Source: Cedecea davisae DSM 4568 (GTDB lineage: Bacteria > Pseudomonadota > Gammaproteobacteria > Enterobacterales > Enterobacteriaceae). From it: DNA of 64,000 bases. Under the pieces are notes generated by a model. The model saw nothing but the letters and a program-made list of their open reading frames with translations. It did not search any database and had not been told where the DNA came from. Positions 33,358-43,357 of this stretch are shown here, one piece after another (position 1 is the stretch's first letter; each line of letters opens with the position of its first letter). The position numbers and the translations under genes were made by a program. Location: NCBI RefSeq assembly GCF_000412335.2, contig NZ_KE161030.1, positions 468,014 to 532,013 of the forward strand, read 5' to 3'.

Positions 33358-35718
33358 TTAAAATAGCCCCATTTGCCCCGTCATCAGTGTAGCAAAGTCA
33401 TCCTCAAGGAAGGGCAAAATCCCTTCGGCCACCGGCTGTAGCTGGCGCGTCAGGTAATGATCGTAATCCAGAGGGGCCTGCTGGTAATCCACAGGTTCGG
33501 GGCCGTTTAGCGTCATCACATATTTTATTGTACCGCGGTTTTGGTACTGCGTCGGGCGCCCAAGCCGCTGGTTATGCTCGTCGGCAAGTCGGGCGGCGCG
33601 GACGTGAGGCGGGACATTTTTCTGGTATTCACTTAGCGGGCGGCGCAGCCTTTTGCGATAAATCAGCTGGGTGTCCAGCTCGCCCGCCATCAGGCTGGCA
33701 ATCGTCTCACGAATATAATCCTGATAGGGCTCGTTGCGGAAAATCCGCAGGTACAGCGTTTGCTGGAACTGTTGGGCGAGGGGCGTCCAGTCCGTGCGCA
33801 CCGTTTCCAGCCCCTTGAACACCATGCGCTGAGCGTCGCCCTCCTGAATCATCCCGGCATAGCGTTTTTTACTGCCTTGATCCGTTCCTCTGATGGTCGG
33901 CATCAGGAAACGGCTGAAATGGGTTTCGTACTCCAGCTCCAGCGCACAGCTGAGGTTTTGTGTGTTCTTCAGGTGCTCGCGCCACCAGTTATTAACGTGC
34001 TCAACCAGTTGGTTACCGATGCGCGCGGCATCCTGCTCGGTGTGTGCCTTTTTAAGCCAGATAAAGGTTGAATCCGTATCGCCATAAATCACGTCATACC
34101 CGCAGGCTTCTATTAATTCCCTGGTCTGGCGCATGATCTCATGTCCACGCATGGTGATCGATGAGGCAAGACGGGGATCGAAAAAGCGGCAGGCGCTGGT
34201 GCCCAGCACGCCATAAAAGGCGTTCATGATTATTTTCAACGCCTGGGACAGAGGTTTATTGCCCCGGCGTTTTGCTTCGTCTCGGCCGTGCCATATTTGG
34301 CCGACTATTTCCGGCAGGCAGTGTTTTTCGCGGGAGAACCACCCGCCAATAAAACCTTCAACAGCGTGCGCGGAGTCCGGCTGCGCTGTGCCTTCGACCA
34401 GCCCGACAGGATCGATTAAAAAGGTGCGAATGATAGATGGGTACAGGCTTTTATAATCCAGCACCAGCACCGAGTCGTACAGCCCGGGGCGGGAATCCAT
34501 AACGTAGCCGCCGGGGCTTGCCTGCGGCGGCACTTCACCAAGGTTAGGTGCGACATAACCGGCGCGGTGCATACGCGGGAAATAGAGATGACTGAATGCC
34601 GCTACCGAGCCGCCGTGTTTGTCCAGCGGCAGTCCGTTCACCGAAGCGCGCTCCAGCAGGAACGGCATCAGCTCGGTTTTATGGAAAATCCGCGTAACCA
34701 GCTCGCAGTCTTTGAGGTTATAGGTTGCCAGGGCGGGCTTATCTTCGGCAAAGCGGCGATCGATCTCATCCATTCGATCCCATGGGTTATCGATAGATTT
34801 GCCTTCTCCCAGCAGCTCGCGTGAGACGGTTTCCAGAGAAAAAGAGGAAAAATTCCAGAATGCGGATTTCAGGGCTTCAATACCGTCGATGATCACTCGC
34901 CCGGCAATCTGGGCGAAGAATACGCCCTGCTTGAAACCGTGCTCGCGCCACTCCAGCAGGCTGTTGCCACGGCCCAGCCGCAGCGGTACCTGATAGCGTT
35001 CTGCCATTTTTTGCAGCACCCGCAGGTCGAACTGCACCACGTTCCAGCCTATCAGGACGTCGGGATCGTGTTCGGCAAACCAGGCGTTGAGCTTTTCAAG
35101 CAGCAGAGGGCGGCTGGCAACATATTCCAGCGTGAAATCCAAACTGGAGGCCTCGCCGTTCTCCGGCCCCAGCATGTAGACGTGGCGCTGGCCGCAGCCC
35201 TCAAGGCCGATGCAGTAAAGCTCGCCGTGGCGGTTGGTTTCGATATCCAGCGATACCCATTTCAGCGGCGGGCGATATTCCGGGGCCGGCTTCAGGCGCG
35301 TGTCGAGCAGCACTTCGCCCTGAGGCTGGCCGCTGAACCAGACCGGGGCGGTGATAAAGCGCTCCATCAGGAAACGCTCCGGCGGGCGGATGTCCGCTTC
35401 GTAAACCGTTACGCCGCCGTCCCGCAGCAGTTTCTCAAGCCTGATGAGCTGGCGGTGCTGGTGGCAATAAAGACCGGCCACCGGCTGACGGTGGAAATCT
35501 TTTAGCTCAAGCGGAGTGAGGCGGAACTGGCTTTCGCCTGCCAGCAAACGCTGCGCCTGCGCCAGCTGTGCCTGCGGAATAAAAGCCACGGACTCCTGCG
35601 GCGGCAGGCGCACTTTTTGCGGGCCAGCATCGGTGGCCAGCCAGAAATCAACTTCGGTTCCGCGTGGAGTATCCCGCCAGTGTCTGGTCAGCAGAAACCC
35701 CTGACGAGCTTGAGACAC
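33358..35718 (-). CDS. polB: DNA polymerase II (SOS-inducible family B polymerase)
   Basis: Family B DNA polymerase with proofreading, used in replication restart and translesion synthesis. I choose the GTG at 35718 (reading [18 protein letters not shown]), which gives 786 residues versus 783 in E. coli, also a GTG starter, and has a GAGAGA site upstream. A longer ATG frame from 35811 would read through the LexA box. Motifs: exonuclease DIET-like SLDIETN, polymerase [18 protein letters not shown] and the catalytic YGDTDST. It is divergent from yabI. In E. coli the ara operon would follow upstream; it is absent here. Confidence 0.95.
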   Translation of the reverse strand: MSQARQGFLLTRHWRDTPRGTEVDFWLATDAGPQKVRLPPQESVAFIPQAQLAQAQRLLAGESQFRLTPLELKDFHRQPVAGLYCHQHRQLIRLEKLLRDGGVTVYEADIRPPERFLMERFITAPVWFSGQPQGEVLLDTRLKPAPEYRPPLKWVSLDIETNRHGELYCIGLEGCGQRHVYMLGPENGEASSLDFTLEYVASRPLLLEKLNAWFAEHDPDVLIGWNVVQFDLRVLQKMAERYQVPLRLGRGNSLLEWREHGFKQGVFFAQIAGRVIIDGIEALKSAFWNFSSFSLETVSRELLGEGKSIDNPWDRMDEIDRRFAEDKPALATYNLKDCELVTRIFHKTELMPFLLERASVNGLPLDKHGGSVAAFSHLYFPRMHRAGYVAPNLGEVPPQASPGGYVMDSRPGLYDSVLVLDYKSLYPSIIRTFLIDPVGLVEGTAQPDSAHAVEGFIGGWFSREKHCLPEIVGQIWHGRDEAKRRGNKPLSQALKIIMNAFYGVLGTSACRFFDPRLASSITMRGHEIMRQTRELIEACGYDVIYGDTDSTFIWLKKAHTEQDAARIGNQLVEHVNNWWREHLKNTQNLSCALELEYETHFSRFLMPTIRGTDQGSKKRYAGMIQEGDAQRMVFKGLETVRTDWTPLAQQFQQTLYLRIFRNEPYQDYIRETIASLMAGELDTQLIYRKRLRRPLSEYQKNVPPHVRAARLADEHNQRLGRPTQYQNRGTIKYVMTLNGPEPVDYQQAPLDYDHYLTRQLQPVAEGILPFLEDDFATLMTGQMGLF

Positions 35719-35774
35719 GCTGCATTCTCTCTCAGGAAAAGTGATTCGATTATAGTCCATTTTGCGGCTGATTA

Positions 35775-35790
35775 CTGCATTTATATACAG
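35775..35790 (-). promoter_or_regulatory. LexA (SOS) box of polB
   Basis: CTGCATTTATATACAG at 35775-35790 has the CTG-N10-CAG form of a LexA operator with an AT-rich centre. It lies 57 bp upstream of the polB GTG and 127 bp from the divergent yabI start. polB (dinA) is a known LexA regulon gene in E. coli, so this site fits well. Confidence 0.88.
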
Positions 35791-35916
35791 TGTTGTCGAG
35801 CGGTGCCGCAAACCATCCGGAACTTTCCCGGCTATTATTTATTCATATAAATGATACCTTGACGGCCATCACGTTAATTCTGGAGAATCCCCCGCTCGTT
35901 TATCGACGGAAAGCCT

Positions 35917-36684
35917 ATGGAAGCCTTACTGGAACACTTTATTACGCAGTCAGTAGCATATTCGCTTTTCGCGGTGATGCTGGTGGCCTTCTTTGAGTCG
36001 CTGGCGCTGGTGGGGCTTATCCTGCCGGGCACGGTGATGATGGCGGGGCTTGGCGCGCTTATCGGCAGCGGGCAGGTCAATTTTTACTATGCATGGGGCG
36101 CCGGAATTGTAGGCTGCCTGCTGGGCGACTGGATTTCATTCTGGCTGGGGCAGCGTTTTAAAGGGCCGCTGCACCGCTGGTCGTTTATGAAGAAGAACAA
36201 GGCGCTGCTGGATAAAACCGAGCACGCCCTGCATCAGCACAGCATGTTTACCATTCTGGTTGGGCGGTTTGTTGGCCCGACGCGGCCGCTGGTGCCGATG
36301 GTTGCCGGAATGCTGGACTTGCCGCTGGCTAAGTTTCTGCCGCCGAATATCATTGGCTGCCTGCTCTGGCCTCCGCTCTATTTTATGCCCGGTATTTTGG
36401 CCGGCGCGGCGATAGACATTCCGGCAGATATGAAGAGCGCCAGCTTTAAGTGGCTGCTGCTGGCGGTGGCGCTGCTGTTATGGCTGGCCGCCTGGCTGTG
36501 CTGGCGTTGGTATCGTAGCGATAAGAGCGGCTCAGACAGGCTTACCCGCTTTCTGCCTCGATCGCGTTTACACTGGCTGGCGCCGTTGATGCTGGTGGCC
36601 GGAATCGGCAGCCTGGTGGCGCTGCTTCAGCATCCGCTGATGCCGGTTTACTGGGATATTTTGTGGAAGGTTTTATCCCACTAG
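35917..36684 (+). CDS. yabI: YabI, DedA-family inner membrane protein
   Basis: A 255-residue DedA/SNARE-associated family membrane protein. Related DedA proteins are linked to undecaprenyl phosphate recycling and membrane potential, but the role of YabI is not established. Visible features are an N-terminal hydrophobic re-entrant segment ([20 protein letters not shown]), the family motif [16 protein letters not shown] with its conserved arginine and proline, and several C-terminal membrane helices. The stop overlaps the convergent thiQ stop by 3 bp. Confidence 0.93.
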   Translation: MEALLEHFITQSVAYSLFAVMLVAFFESLALVGLILPGTVMMAGLGALIGSGQVNFYYAWGAGIVGCLLGDWISFWLGQRFKGPLHRWSFMKKNKALLDKTEHALHQHSMFTILVGRFVGPTRPLVPMVAGMLDLPLAKFLPPNIIGCLLWPPLYFMPGILAGAAIDIPADMKSASFKWLLLAVALLLWLAAWLCWRWYRSDKSGSDRLTRFLPRSRLHWLAPLMLVAGIGSLVALLQHPLMPVYWDILWKVLSH

Positions 36685-37379
36685 CGGCCGATACCCAACA
36701 GCGTCGAGGCGCTTGCCTCGCCGCTTAGCAGCGTTTTTGTTTCCCCATCCCAGGCTATACGTCCGTCCATAACGACAAGGCTGCGTTCGGCAATGCGCGC
36801 CGCATCTTCAGTGCTATGAGAGACCATCAGCAGCGTCAGCCGCTGCTCCCGACACAGTTCATCAAGCAGCTGTAGCATCTCCTGGCGCAGCGCCGGGTCG
36901 AGCGCCGAAAAGGGTTCATCCAGCAATAAAATAGGCTGCTGACGCACCAGACAACGGGCCAGCGCCACACGCTGGCGCTGGCCGCCGGAAAGCTGGGACG
37001 GCAGACGATCGAGCATCTTCTGCAACCCCATGCGCTCTGCCATTGCCACCAGCCTGCTCTGCTGCTGCGCATTTAGCTTCATACCGGGGTGCATACCGAG
37101 GGCGATGTTCTGCCGGACGTTAAGGTGGCTGAACAGGTTGTTTTCCTGAAATAGCATGGACACAGGGCGAGCCGAAGGCGGCGTTCGGGTATGTTCTTTT
37201 CCGTCCAGCTTGATGCTGCCGCTGGCCGGTTCAAGGAAACCGGCAACCAGGCTCAGCAGCGTGCTTTTCCCCGCGCCGCTTGGCCCAAGGATTGCCACGC
37301 GTTCACCGGCGGTAACGCGGAGAGAAAAGCGCATGGGTAAATGCTGATACAGCCAGGTTACATCAGTCAGAGTTAGCAT
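36681..37379 (-). CDS. thiQ: thiamine ABC transporter, ATPase subunit
   Basis: ATP-binding subunit of the ThiBPQ importer for thiamine and thiamine pyrophosphate. I choose ATG 37379 ([16 protein letters not shown]), giving 232 residues as in E. coli ThiQ, although an in-frame ATG exists seven codons upstream inside thiP. Walker A is GPSGAGKST, the ABC signature is [12 protein letters not shown], and Walker B with its glutamate is [12 protein letters not shown]. The start overlaps the thiP end by 17 nt. Confidence 0.95.
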   Translation of the reverse strand: MLTLTDVTWLYQHLPMRFSLRVTAGERVAILGPSGAGKSTLLSLVAGFLEPASGSIKLDGKEHTRTPPSARPVSMLFQENNLFSHLNVRQNIALGMHPGMKLNAQQQSRLVAMAERMGLQKMLDRLPSQLSGGQRQRVALARCLVRQQPILLLDEPFSALDPALRQEMLQLLDELCREQRLTLLMVSHSTEDAARIAERSLVVMDGRIAWDGETKTLLSGEASASTLLGIGR

Positions 37380-38973
37380 CGCGTCCCGGTAATTTTTCAA
37401 TCAAAGTGAACAGCATAAAGCACAGAAGTAATAGCAACAGCGCCGTCACCGCGCCATCCTGGCTGCGGTAAGAGCCGATTTGCTGGTACAGCCAAAACGG
37501 CAGCGTGCGGAAATCTTCATTGCCAAACAACGCAACCACGCCAAAATCGCCGATAGAGAGCACGCAGGCAAACGCCAGCGCCTGAGAAATTGGGATTTTG
37601 AGCGCCCTGAGTTCAATAAACCGCAGGCGATTCAAACCGCTAATATTCAGCGACTGGCAGAGCTGCGTATAGCGTTCCGCTACGTCACGCATGGGGTTTT
37701 CCAGCACTTTCAGCGCATAGGGAATGGCCATCAGCGCATTGGTAAAAATGACAATTGCATCGGCAGACTGGGGCAGGCCGACGGTATTATTGAGCAGCAG
37801 GAAGAAGCCGGTAGCCAGTACGATACCCGGCATTGCCAGAATCAACATACCGCTTAGTTCTATAGCCTGCCCGGCAAACACTCGCTTGCGCAGCCGCAGT
37901 TCACGCGAGCTCCACAGCAGCATCATGGTTAACACAACGCAGATAATTCCGGCGGCAACCGCAATGCGCAGCGAAGTCCAGAGCGCCTGCCAGAGCGCGG
38001 CCTGCCGGAGCACGCTGCTCATGCTGCTATTGATTCCGTCGAACATCACCGCCAGCAAAGGCGGGAGCAATAGCAGCAATGCTAGCCCGATGAGCAGGCC
38101 ATCGCACAGTTTACGGCGCAGAGAATCCTGCGGATCTCGCCAGCCTTGTAGCTGGCTTGAACCCACGGGGATAGCCTTGCTTAGTCTTTGGCTGAGCAGC
38201 ACCAGCCCAAGGCAGCAAGCCATTTGCAGCAGCGCAAGCAGCGCGGCTCTGGCAGGATCGTAGTCGTAGCTCAGGGCCTGGAAGATAGCCAGTTCGATGG
38301 TTGTTGCCTGAGGTCCTCCGCCCAGCGAGAGCACGGTCGCGAAACTGGCAAAGCAGAGCATAAAGATAAGCGCCCCGGCCGGCAGAATTTGCCGCCGCAG
38401 CCACGGCCATTCGACGAAGTGAAAGAAATTCCAGCCCTGCATACCCAGCTGCGCGGCCAGCTGGCGCTGCTCTGATGGAATATTATTCAGCGCCTGGAGC
38501 AGCAGGCGGGTGGCCATCGGCATGTTGAAAAAAACATGCGCCAGAAGGATGCCCTGTAAGCCGTAAGGCGAGAAATGCCACTCGAGGCCAAGCCAGCCGC
38601 AAAGCGTTGCCAGCCAGCCTTCGCGCCCGTAAACCGAGAGAATGCCGAATACCGCGACAAGCACCGGCAGCACCAGCGTCATGGCGCACAGCCGCAACAG
38701 CGCCATACGGCCTGGAAAACGCCGTCGATAAAGCGCCCGAGCTAAAAAGATAGCCGGGAAAACGGAGAGTGCGGCGGAAAGAAAGGCCTGCCAGAAAGAG
38801 AAGCGCAGAACATGCCAGATATAGCTGTCCTGCAGCAGCGCGGAGACGTCCGTTTGCGGAGCGTTAAACCACAGCGCAAGGAAAGCCGCCAGGGCTACCG
38901 CCACCACCAGCGTGGCGGCAAATAGCCCTGGATAGAGCCAGCCGGGGATCAGCGGCTGACGGCGCGTTGCCAT
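37363..38973 (-). CDS. thiP: thiamine ABC transporter, permease
   Basis: Inner membrane permease of the thiamine importer. Its 536 residues consist of two fused permease halves of about six helices each. Each half carries a binding-protein-dependent transport EAA-like loop ([20 protein letters not shown] and the later [19 protein letters not shown]). It matches E. coli ThiP in length. It overlaps thiB by 25 nt upstream and thiQ by 17 nt downstream, so the operon is tightly coupled. Confidence 0.95.
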   Translation of the reverse strand: MATRRQPLIPGWLYPGLFAATLVVAVALAAFLALWFNAPQTDVSALLQDSYIWHVLRFSFWQAFLSAALSVFPAIFLARALYRRRFPGRMALLRLCAMTLVLPVLVAVFGILSVYGREGWLATLCGWLGLEWHFSPYGLQGILLAHVFFNMPMATRLLLQALNNIPSEQRQLAAQLGMQGWNFFHFVEWPWLRRQILPAGALIFMLCFASFATVLSLGGGPQATTIELAIFQALSYDYDPARAALLALLQMACCLGLVLLSQRLSKAIPVGSSQLQGWRDPQDSLRRKLCDGLLIGLALLLLLPPLLAVMFDGINSSMSSVLRQAALWQALWTSLRIAVAAGIICVVLTMMLLWSSRELRLRKRVFAGQAIELSGMLILAMPGIVLATGFFLLLNNTVGLPQSADAIVIFTNALMAIPYALKVLENPMRDVAERYTQLCQSLNISGLNRLRFIELRALKIPISQALAFACVLSIGDFGVVALFGNEDFRTLPFWLYQQIGSYRSQDGAVTALLLLLLCFMLFTLIEKLPGRDANSD

Positions 38974-39932
38974 TCACTAATCCAGGTAGTCCGCTGGGCC
39001 GCGACCTGCTGAGGCGTAAACTCCAGCGTGGTTTGCGGTTTCACCAGCCCGTCAAAACCGGCGGGTAATTTCACGTCGGTTACCGGGTACATCCAGTTGC
39101 CGGTAGCGATAGTGTTCTGGAACCCAGGGGTGGTAATGAATTTGATAAATTTCTCCGCCAGCTCGGGCTGTTTGCTGCTGGCAAGACGCCCGGCAACTTC
39201 AACCTGCAGGTAGTGGCCTTCACTGAAGTCCGCTGCTGCGTAGTTGTCTTTCTTCTCTTCAATGATGTGGTAAGCCGGGGAGGTGGTGTAGCTCATGACC
39301 AGGTCGGCTTCACCTTTGAGGAACAGGCCATAAGCTTCGCTCCAGCCTTTGGTAACGGTGACGGTTTTTTTCGCCAGCTTCTGCCAGGCTTCTGGCGCTT
39401 CGTCGCCATACACTTTCTGCATCCAGAGCAGCAAACCCAGCCCCGGCGTGCTGGTACGTGGGTCCTGATAAATCACTTTCCATTTCTGGTCGCTTTCGAC
39501 CAGCTCTTTCAGGCTTTTCGGCGGGTTTTTCAGCTTGTTTTTGTCATAAACAAAAGCGAAGTAGCCGTAATCATAAGGAACAAACGTGCTGTTTTTCCAG
39601 CCGCCGGGCACTTTCAGGCTAGCGGTATCGATATTGGATGGCGCAAACAGTTTAGTTTGTGAAGCCGCGTCCAGCAGGTTGTTGTCCAGCCCCAGCACCA
39701 CGTCAGCCTTGCTGTTTTTACCTTCCATGCGCACGCGGTTGAGCAGCGACACGCCGTCTTCCAGCGCGACAAATTTCAGTTCGCAGTTACACTCGGCCTC
39801 AAACGCTTTTTTAACCGCCGGGCCAGGGCCCCAGTCGGCGGAAAATGAGTCGTAGGTGTAAACGGTTAATACGGGCTTAGCAAAAACGGGAGCGGCGACC
39901 AGCGCCAGCAGCGGCAGTAATTTTTTGAACAC
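38949..39932 (-). CDS. thiB: thiamine-binding periplasmic protein
   Basis: Periplasmic receptor of the thiamine/TPP importer (also called TbpA). The 327 residues start with a GTG codon (MFKKLLPLLALVAAPVFA) after a GAGGTG ribosome site, and a signal peptide is cleaved after about residue 18. The mature protein is a class II binding fold starting KPVLTVYTYDSF. It is the first gene of thiBPQ, directly downstream of a TPP riboswitch. Confidence 0.95.
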   Translation of the reverse strand: MFKKLLPLLALVAAPVFAKPVLTVYTYDSFSADWGPGPAVKKAFEAECNCELKFVALEDGVSLLNRVRMEGKNSKADVVLGLDNNLLDAASQTKLFAPSNIDTASLKVPGGWKNSTFVPYDYGYFAFVYDKNKLKNPPKSLKELVESDQKWKVIYQDPRTSTPGLGLLLWMQKVYGDEAPEAWQKLAKKTVTVTKGWSEAYGLFLKGEADLVMSYTTSPAYHIIEEKKDNYAAADFSEGHYLQVEVAGRLASSKQPELAEKFIKFITTPGFQNTIATGNWMYPVTDVKLPAGFDGLVKPQTTLEFTPQQVAAQRTTWISEWQRAVSR

Positions 39933-39982
39933 TTCGCACCTCTTATAAAAGGGGGCAAAGGAATTGAGCGGACTGTCTCAAA

Positions 39983-40067
39983 TCCCTTCGCCGGCGTTAT
40001 CCGGATCAGGTTCGACGGGTATTATCTCAGCGCGGACAATTTGTCCTGGCACCCCGTTGAGCAGGGA
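39983..40067 (-). ncRNA. sroA: TPP riboswitch (THI element; SroA region)
   Basis: On the minus strand the conserved TPP aptamer elements appear in order: P1 5' arm TCCCT, GGGGTGCC, CTGAGA, ACCC, GAACCTGATCCGGATAA, GCCGGCG and AGGGA closing P1. It lies 50 nt upstream of the thiB GTG and is expected to shut off thiBPQ when TPP is abundant. In E. coli the short RNA SroA maps to this element. A candidate promoter precedes it (minus-strand TTTCGT, then 17 nt, then TAGAAT at 40070-40075). Confidence 0.95.
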
Positions 40068-40069
40068 GG

Positions 40070-40098
40070 ATTCTACTGATTTCCTCTGTGTTACGAAA
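40070..40098 (-). promoter_or_regulatory. promoter of the thiBPQ riboswitch transcript
   Basis: On the minus strand TTTCGT (40093-40098) and TAGAAT (40070-40075) are 17 nt apart. Transcription would begin around 40063-40064, right at the riboswitch P1 stem. The site sits just after the sgrR stop. Confidence 0.55.
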
Positions 40099-40101
40099 GC
40101 G

Positions 40102-41760
40102 TTATGGGCCGGGTGGCGCAAACCAGGCTGATTTAAAATCAAACCAGCCGAGGGTGTTCATTCTTACCCCGCGCATACTGCGCTGACCTTCGATGCGCAA
40201 CCAGTGGTGAATCAAGGGCATAACGTCGTTTCGCTCCAGCATTTGCTTGCACCATTCCGGCAGAGGAAGGGTTTTTCCGTGCCAGCGGCGTGCGTCGCCC
40301 TGCCAGTCCAGCGGCATGCATTTTTGGATAAGCGGCACTTCATACAGCTGGGCGAACAGGGAATATTCCAGCGGCATCGTAAAGTTAACGCTGTTCAGCC
40401 AGATATCGCTTTGTGCATCGCCCTGGTGCCACTCGGCGTAATCGACTTCCTGGATAATCAGCTTCACGCCCTGCTCGGCCAGCAGTTCGGTCATGATATT
40501 GCTGATAACGCGGTGTTCTACATGGTCGCGGTAGTAGGTGAGGGTAATGCTTTCGAGGCCAGCAGGCCTGGCGGGCAGCGGGCCGGGGCGCGAATGATGC
40601 CAGCGCGGCAGCAGGCCGTAGGCAGGGAACCAGTATTGCTGATACTGCTCGGCCGCACGGTAAATGAGATTGACCGGCGAAAGGATGTGGCCAATCCACT
40701 GGCGTACGCCTTCGTGAACGCCGAGCGTGGAGCGGCTGTCGAACAGCAGGTAGTAGCAGCCTTCTTCGGGGCGGCTTTCAACGGCTTTTTCGCTGTCCGG
40801 CATGCCCTGGAGCTGCACGCCGCAGCTCGACTCTTCCCCCACTTCCGGCAGTACCCAGAAGTTAACTTCATCAATCAGCGCCCGGAAGCCGAAGTAATCA
40901 TCAAATGCATGGATCTTCAGCTGGTTGCGATTATTACGGGCGACGGAATAAGGCCCTGTGCCAACGGGTTGGCTGGCAAAATCCGGCATCGTCGTCCATT
41001 CGCGCGGCAGGATCATGGCGTTAACGCTGCCCAGCAGCCACGGCAGCCAGTCATCCGGCTGGCTGAGATGAATATCCAGTGTCCAGGTGGTCGGGGAGGT
41101 TATCTGCGTGATGTGGGCAAACAGCGGCAGGGTATTGATGCGCTGTAGCGAGGTAATGATATCCAGCATGTCCAACTCCCGGCCATGATGGAAATGAATG
41201 CCGGGGCGGAGAAAGAAGCGCCAGCGTAAAGGGGATATTTGCTGCCAGTGATGGGCAATATCCGCTTCCAGTTCCCCATTTTCCTCATTTATACGCGTCA
41301 GGCCGCTAAAAATTTGCCTTGCGATATGGGTTTCGGAGCGCCGCAGCGCCGAGCCGGGCAGCAGGTTAAGCAGCGGGCGGTAGTAAAGCACACGCAAAAT
41401 ATGGCGCCCCTGGCGGAAGCTGCGTCCCAAATGGGAAATAAGCATCTGGCGCACAGCCGCCTTATCGCCAACGATTTGCACCAGCTGATCGATGCGATCC
41501 TGCTCGAGCAAATCTTCGGCTCGCTGTTGCTGAAGCGCCAGCCCGGTATAGAGAAAGGTGAGCTGCGAGCGTTTGCCGCGGCCCGCTTCGGCCTGCCAGC
41601 TTAGCCAGCCTTTTTCCTGCATGGCGTTCAGCAATGTGCGCATATGGCGACGTGAACAGCTCAGCAGCTCGGCCAGATCATTAAGCGTAGTTTCCTGTGG
41701 TTTGCCCTCGCAGCACTGCCACAGGCGGATGAATTGTTGTTGCAGACGTGACGAAGACAT
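40102..41760 (-). CDS. sgrR: SgrR, transcriptional activator of sgrS under glucose-phosphate stress
   Basis: DNA-binding regulator that senses sugar-phosphate stress, activates sgrS and setA, and represses itself. It has 552 residues. An N-terminal winged-helix domain (about residues 1-115, with [20 protein letters not shown] as the recognition region) is followed by a large domain related to periplasmic solute-binding proteins (from about 160), which presumably binds a small molecule. It is divergent from sgrS across 67 bp. Confidence 0.95.
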   Translation of the reverse strand: MSSSRLQQQFIRLWQCCEGKPQETTLNDLAELLSCSRRHMRTLLNAMQEKGWLSWQAEAGRGKRSQLTFLYTGLALQQQRAEDLLEQDRIDQLVQIVGDKAAVRQMLISHLGRSFRQGRHILRVLYYRPLLNLLPGSALRRSETHIARQIFSGLTRINEENGELEADIAHHWQQISPLRWRFFLRPGIHFHHGRELDMLDIITSLQRINTLPLFAHITQITSPTTWTLDIHLSQPDDWLPWLLGSVNAMILPREWTTMPDFASQPVGTGPYSVARNNRNQLKIHAFDDYFGFRALIDEVNFWVLPEVGEESSCGVQLQGMPDSEKAVESRPEEGCYYLLFDSRSTLGVHEGVRQWIGHILSPVNLIYRAAEQYQQYWFPAYGLLPRWHHSRPGPLPARPAGLESITLTYYRDHVEHRVISNIMTELLAEQGVKLIIQEVDYAEWHQGDAQSDIWLNSVNFTMPLEYSLFAQLYEVPLIQKCMPLDWQGDARRWHGKTLPLPEWCKQMLERNDVMPLIHHWLRIEGQRSMRGVRMNTLGWFDFKSAWFAPPGP

Positions 41761-41791
41761 AAAAGAGGAACTCCCGCTGGAAACTCATCAA

Positions 41792-41820
41792 TTTAACTAT
41801 CCCTATATTACGTCAATAAT
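41792..41820 (+). promoter_or_regulatory. sgrS promoter
   Basis: TTTAAC (41792-41797) and AATAAT (41815-41820) are 17 nt apart, placing the start at about 41828, the G of GATGAAGC that begins E. coli SgrS. The -35 is weak, which fits a promoter that needs the activator SgrR bound in this 67-bp divergent region. Confidence 0.6.
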
Positions 41821-41827
41821 CATCGGC

Positions 41828-42079
41828 GATGAAGCGAGGAGGTGTTTATGATGCGGTCATCACCTGTGAAGTTTTTCCAACAGTACTTTGCTGCGACACA
41901 ATCTGTTCGTTCTGGATGGCTGGCTCGCCTGACGGTAGAGCAAAGACTAAGGATGCTCGAAGACTTGATGCAGTGGGAGGTTACAACCCCGATGCCCGAA
42001 AATACCCCCGCGCCGACTCATGTGTGACTGAGTATTGGTGCTTTTCACCGGCCAGCAGCTGTTTACTGCTGGCTTTTTT
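41828..42079 (+). ncRNA. sgrS: SgrS small RNA
   Basis: Hfq-dependent dual-function sRNA induced by glucose-phosphate stress; it pairs with ptsG and other transporter messages and also encodes SgrT. The 5' end GATGAAGC and the 3' part are recognisable. The ptsG-pairing core CATGTGTGACTGAGTATTGG is at 42019-42038, a small GGTG/CACC hairpin at 42037-42049, and a strong terminator GCCAGCAG/CTGCTGGC (42051-42073) with six Ts. At about 252 nt it is longer than the 227-nt E. coli RNA because sgrT is longer. Confidence 0.92.
41851..42027 (+). CDS. sgrT: SgrT, small inhibitor of the glucose PTS permease
   Basis: Small protein that blocks glucose uptake by EIICB-Glc (PtsG). I choose ATG 41851 (MRSSPVKFFQQYFAATQ), 8 nt after a strong AGGAGG site; an adjacent ATG at 41848 is also possible. 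The predicted 58 residues share the family core FFQQYFAAT and LTVEQRLRMLEDLMQW with E. coli SgrT (43 residues). An added tail TTPMPENTPAPTHV carries the reading frame into the ptsG-pairing segment of SgrS, where the TGA stop is part of GTGTGACTG. Confidence 0.88.
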   Translation: MRSSPVKFFQQYFAATQSVRSGWLARLTVEQRLRMLEDLMQWEVTTPMPENTPAPTHV

Positions 42080-42139
42080 CGTTTAAAATTTACGCGCTTA
42101 GCCTCTGCCTTCGACTCCCTGGCCTTTTAAGGACTTTCC

Positions 42140-43318
42140 ATGCTCTGGTTTTTGACCCGCGCACGTCGTTTTAACCCGGTATATGCCGCTTTTATGGCTG
42201 TCGCTTTTATGATGGGGATAGCGGGTGCGCTACAGGCCCCAACGCTTAGCCTCTTTTTAACACGAGAAGTTGAGGTGCGCCCGTTCTGGGTCGGGCTGTT
42301 CTACACCGTCAACGCCATCGCCGGGATAGGCGTCAGCCTGCTGCTCGCAAAGAGATCGGACAGCCAGGGCGACAGGCGCAAGCTGATTATGGTGTGCTGT
42401 GTGATGGCGGTTGCGAACTGCATTTTGTTTGCTTTTAACCGCCACTATCTGACGTTGATTACCGTTGGTGTGATGTTCGCCTCCATTGCTAACACCGCTA
42501 TGCCGCAAATCTTTGCCCTGGCGCGCGAATATGCCGACCGCTCCGCGCGGGAAGTGGTGATGTTCAGCTCGGTGATGCGCGCCCAGCTCTCGCTTGCCTG
42601 GGTGATTGGCCCGCCGCTCTCTTTTATGCTGGCGCTGAAATACGGCTTTACCACCATGTTTCTTATTGCCGCCGGGATTTTTGTTATCTCGCTGGCGCTG
42701 ATTGTTTTTGCTTTGCCTTCGGTTGCCAGGGTGGAGCAACCCGCCGAAGTCGCCATAACCCAGGTCAGCGGCTGGAAGGACAGCAATGTCCGCATGCTGT
42801 TTATTGCCTCAATGCTGATGTGGACCTGCAACACCATGTACATCATCGATATGCCGCTGTGGATAAGCCAGGATCTCGGCCTGCCGGACGAGCTGGCGGG
42901 CCTATTAATGGGCACCGCCGCCGGGCTGGAAATCCCGGCGATGATTCTGGCGGGCTACTACGTGAAGCGCTTCGGTAAGCGAAACATGATGGTGGTCGCG
43001 GTGGCGGCCGGCGTGCTGTTTTACCTCGGGCTGATTTTCTTTCACGGTAAGGCGGCGCTGCTGGCCTTGCAGCTGTTTAACGCAGTGTTTATCGGCATTA
43101 TTGCCGGGATCGGGATGTTGTGGTTCCAGGACTTAATGCCCGGCAGGCCGGGGTCTGCTACTACGTTATTTACCAACAGTATTTCAACGGGCGTCATTCT
43201 GGCGGGGATTTTACAGGGCGCGCTGGCGGAGAGTTTTGGTCACTATTCGGTGTACTGGCTGATGGCGGGGCTGGCTGTTGTTGCGCTTTACCTCACCAGC
43301 CGGGTTAAGAATGTTTGA
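42140..43318 (+). CDS. setA: SetA, sugar efflux transporter
   Basis: Inner membrane MFS exporter of glucosides and lactose-like sugars, co-regulated with sgrS by SgrR and thought to help relieve sugar-phosphate stress. The 392 residues equal E. coli SetA. About twelve hydrophobic segments are visible, with RSDSQGDRRKL in the loop between helices 2 and 3. It starts 61 nt after the SgrS terminator, so its expression probably depends on read-through, processing or its own promoter. Confidence 0.95.
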   Translation: MLWFLTRARRFNPVYAAFMAVAFMMGIAGALQAPTLSLFLTREVEVRPFWVGLFYTVNAIAGIGVSLLLAKRSDSQGDRRKLIMVCCVMAVANCILFAFNRHYLTLITVGVMFASIANTAMPQIFALAREYADRSAREVVMFSSVMRAQLSLAWVIGPPLSFMLALKYGFTTMFLIAAGIFVISLALIVFALPSVARVEQPAEVAITQVSGWKDSNVRMLFIASMLMWTCNTMYIIDMPLWISQDLGLPDELAGLLMGTAAGLEIPAMILAGYYVKRFGKRNMMVVAVAAGVLFYLGLIFFHGKAALLALQLFNAVFIGIIAGIGMLWFQDLMPGRPGSATTLFTNSISTGVILAGILQGALAESFGHYSVYWLMAGLAVVALYLTSRVKNV

Positions 43319-43324
43319 TAATTT

Positions 43325-43353
43325 TAGCCCTCTCCCGGAAAAGGAGAGGGCTA
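43325..43353. terminator. bidirectional terminator between setA and leuD
   Basis: TAGCCCTCTCC (43325-43335) pairs perfectly over 11 bp with GGAGAGGGCTA (43343-43353) around a 7-nt loop, between the convergent setA and leuD stops. It is nearly the same sequence as the folA/apaH hairpin at 21631-21655. Confidence 0.8.
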
Positions 43354-43357
43354 AGCG

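Noticed and set aside
41842-41850. GTG start for sgrT at 41842
   Set aside because: The GTG overlaps the ribosome-binding bases; the ATG pair at 41848/41851 is properly spaced from AGGAGG.
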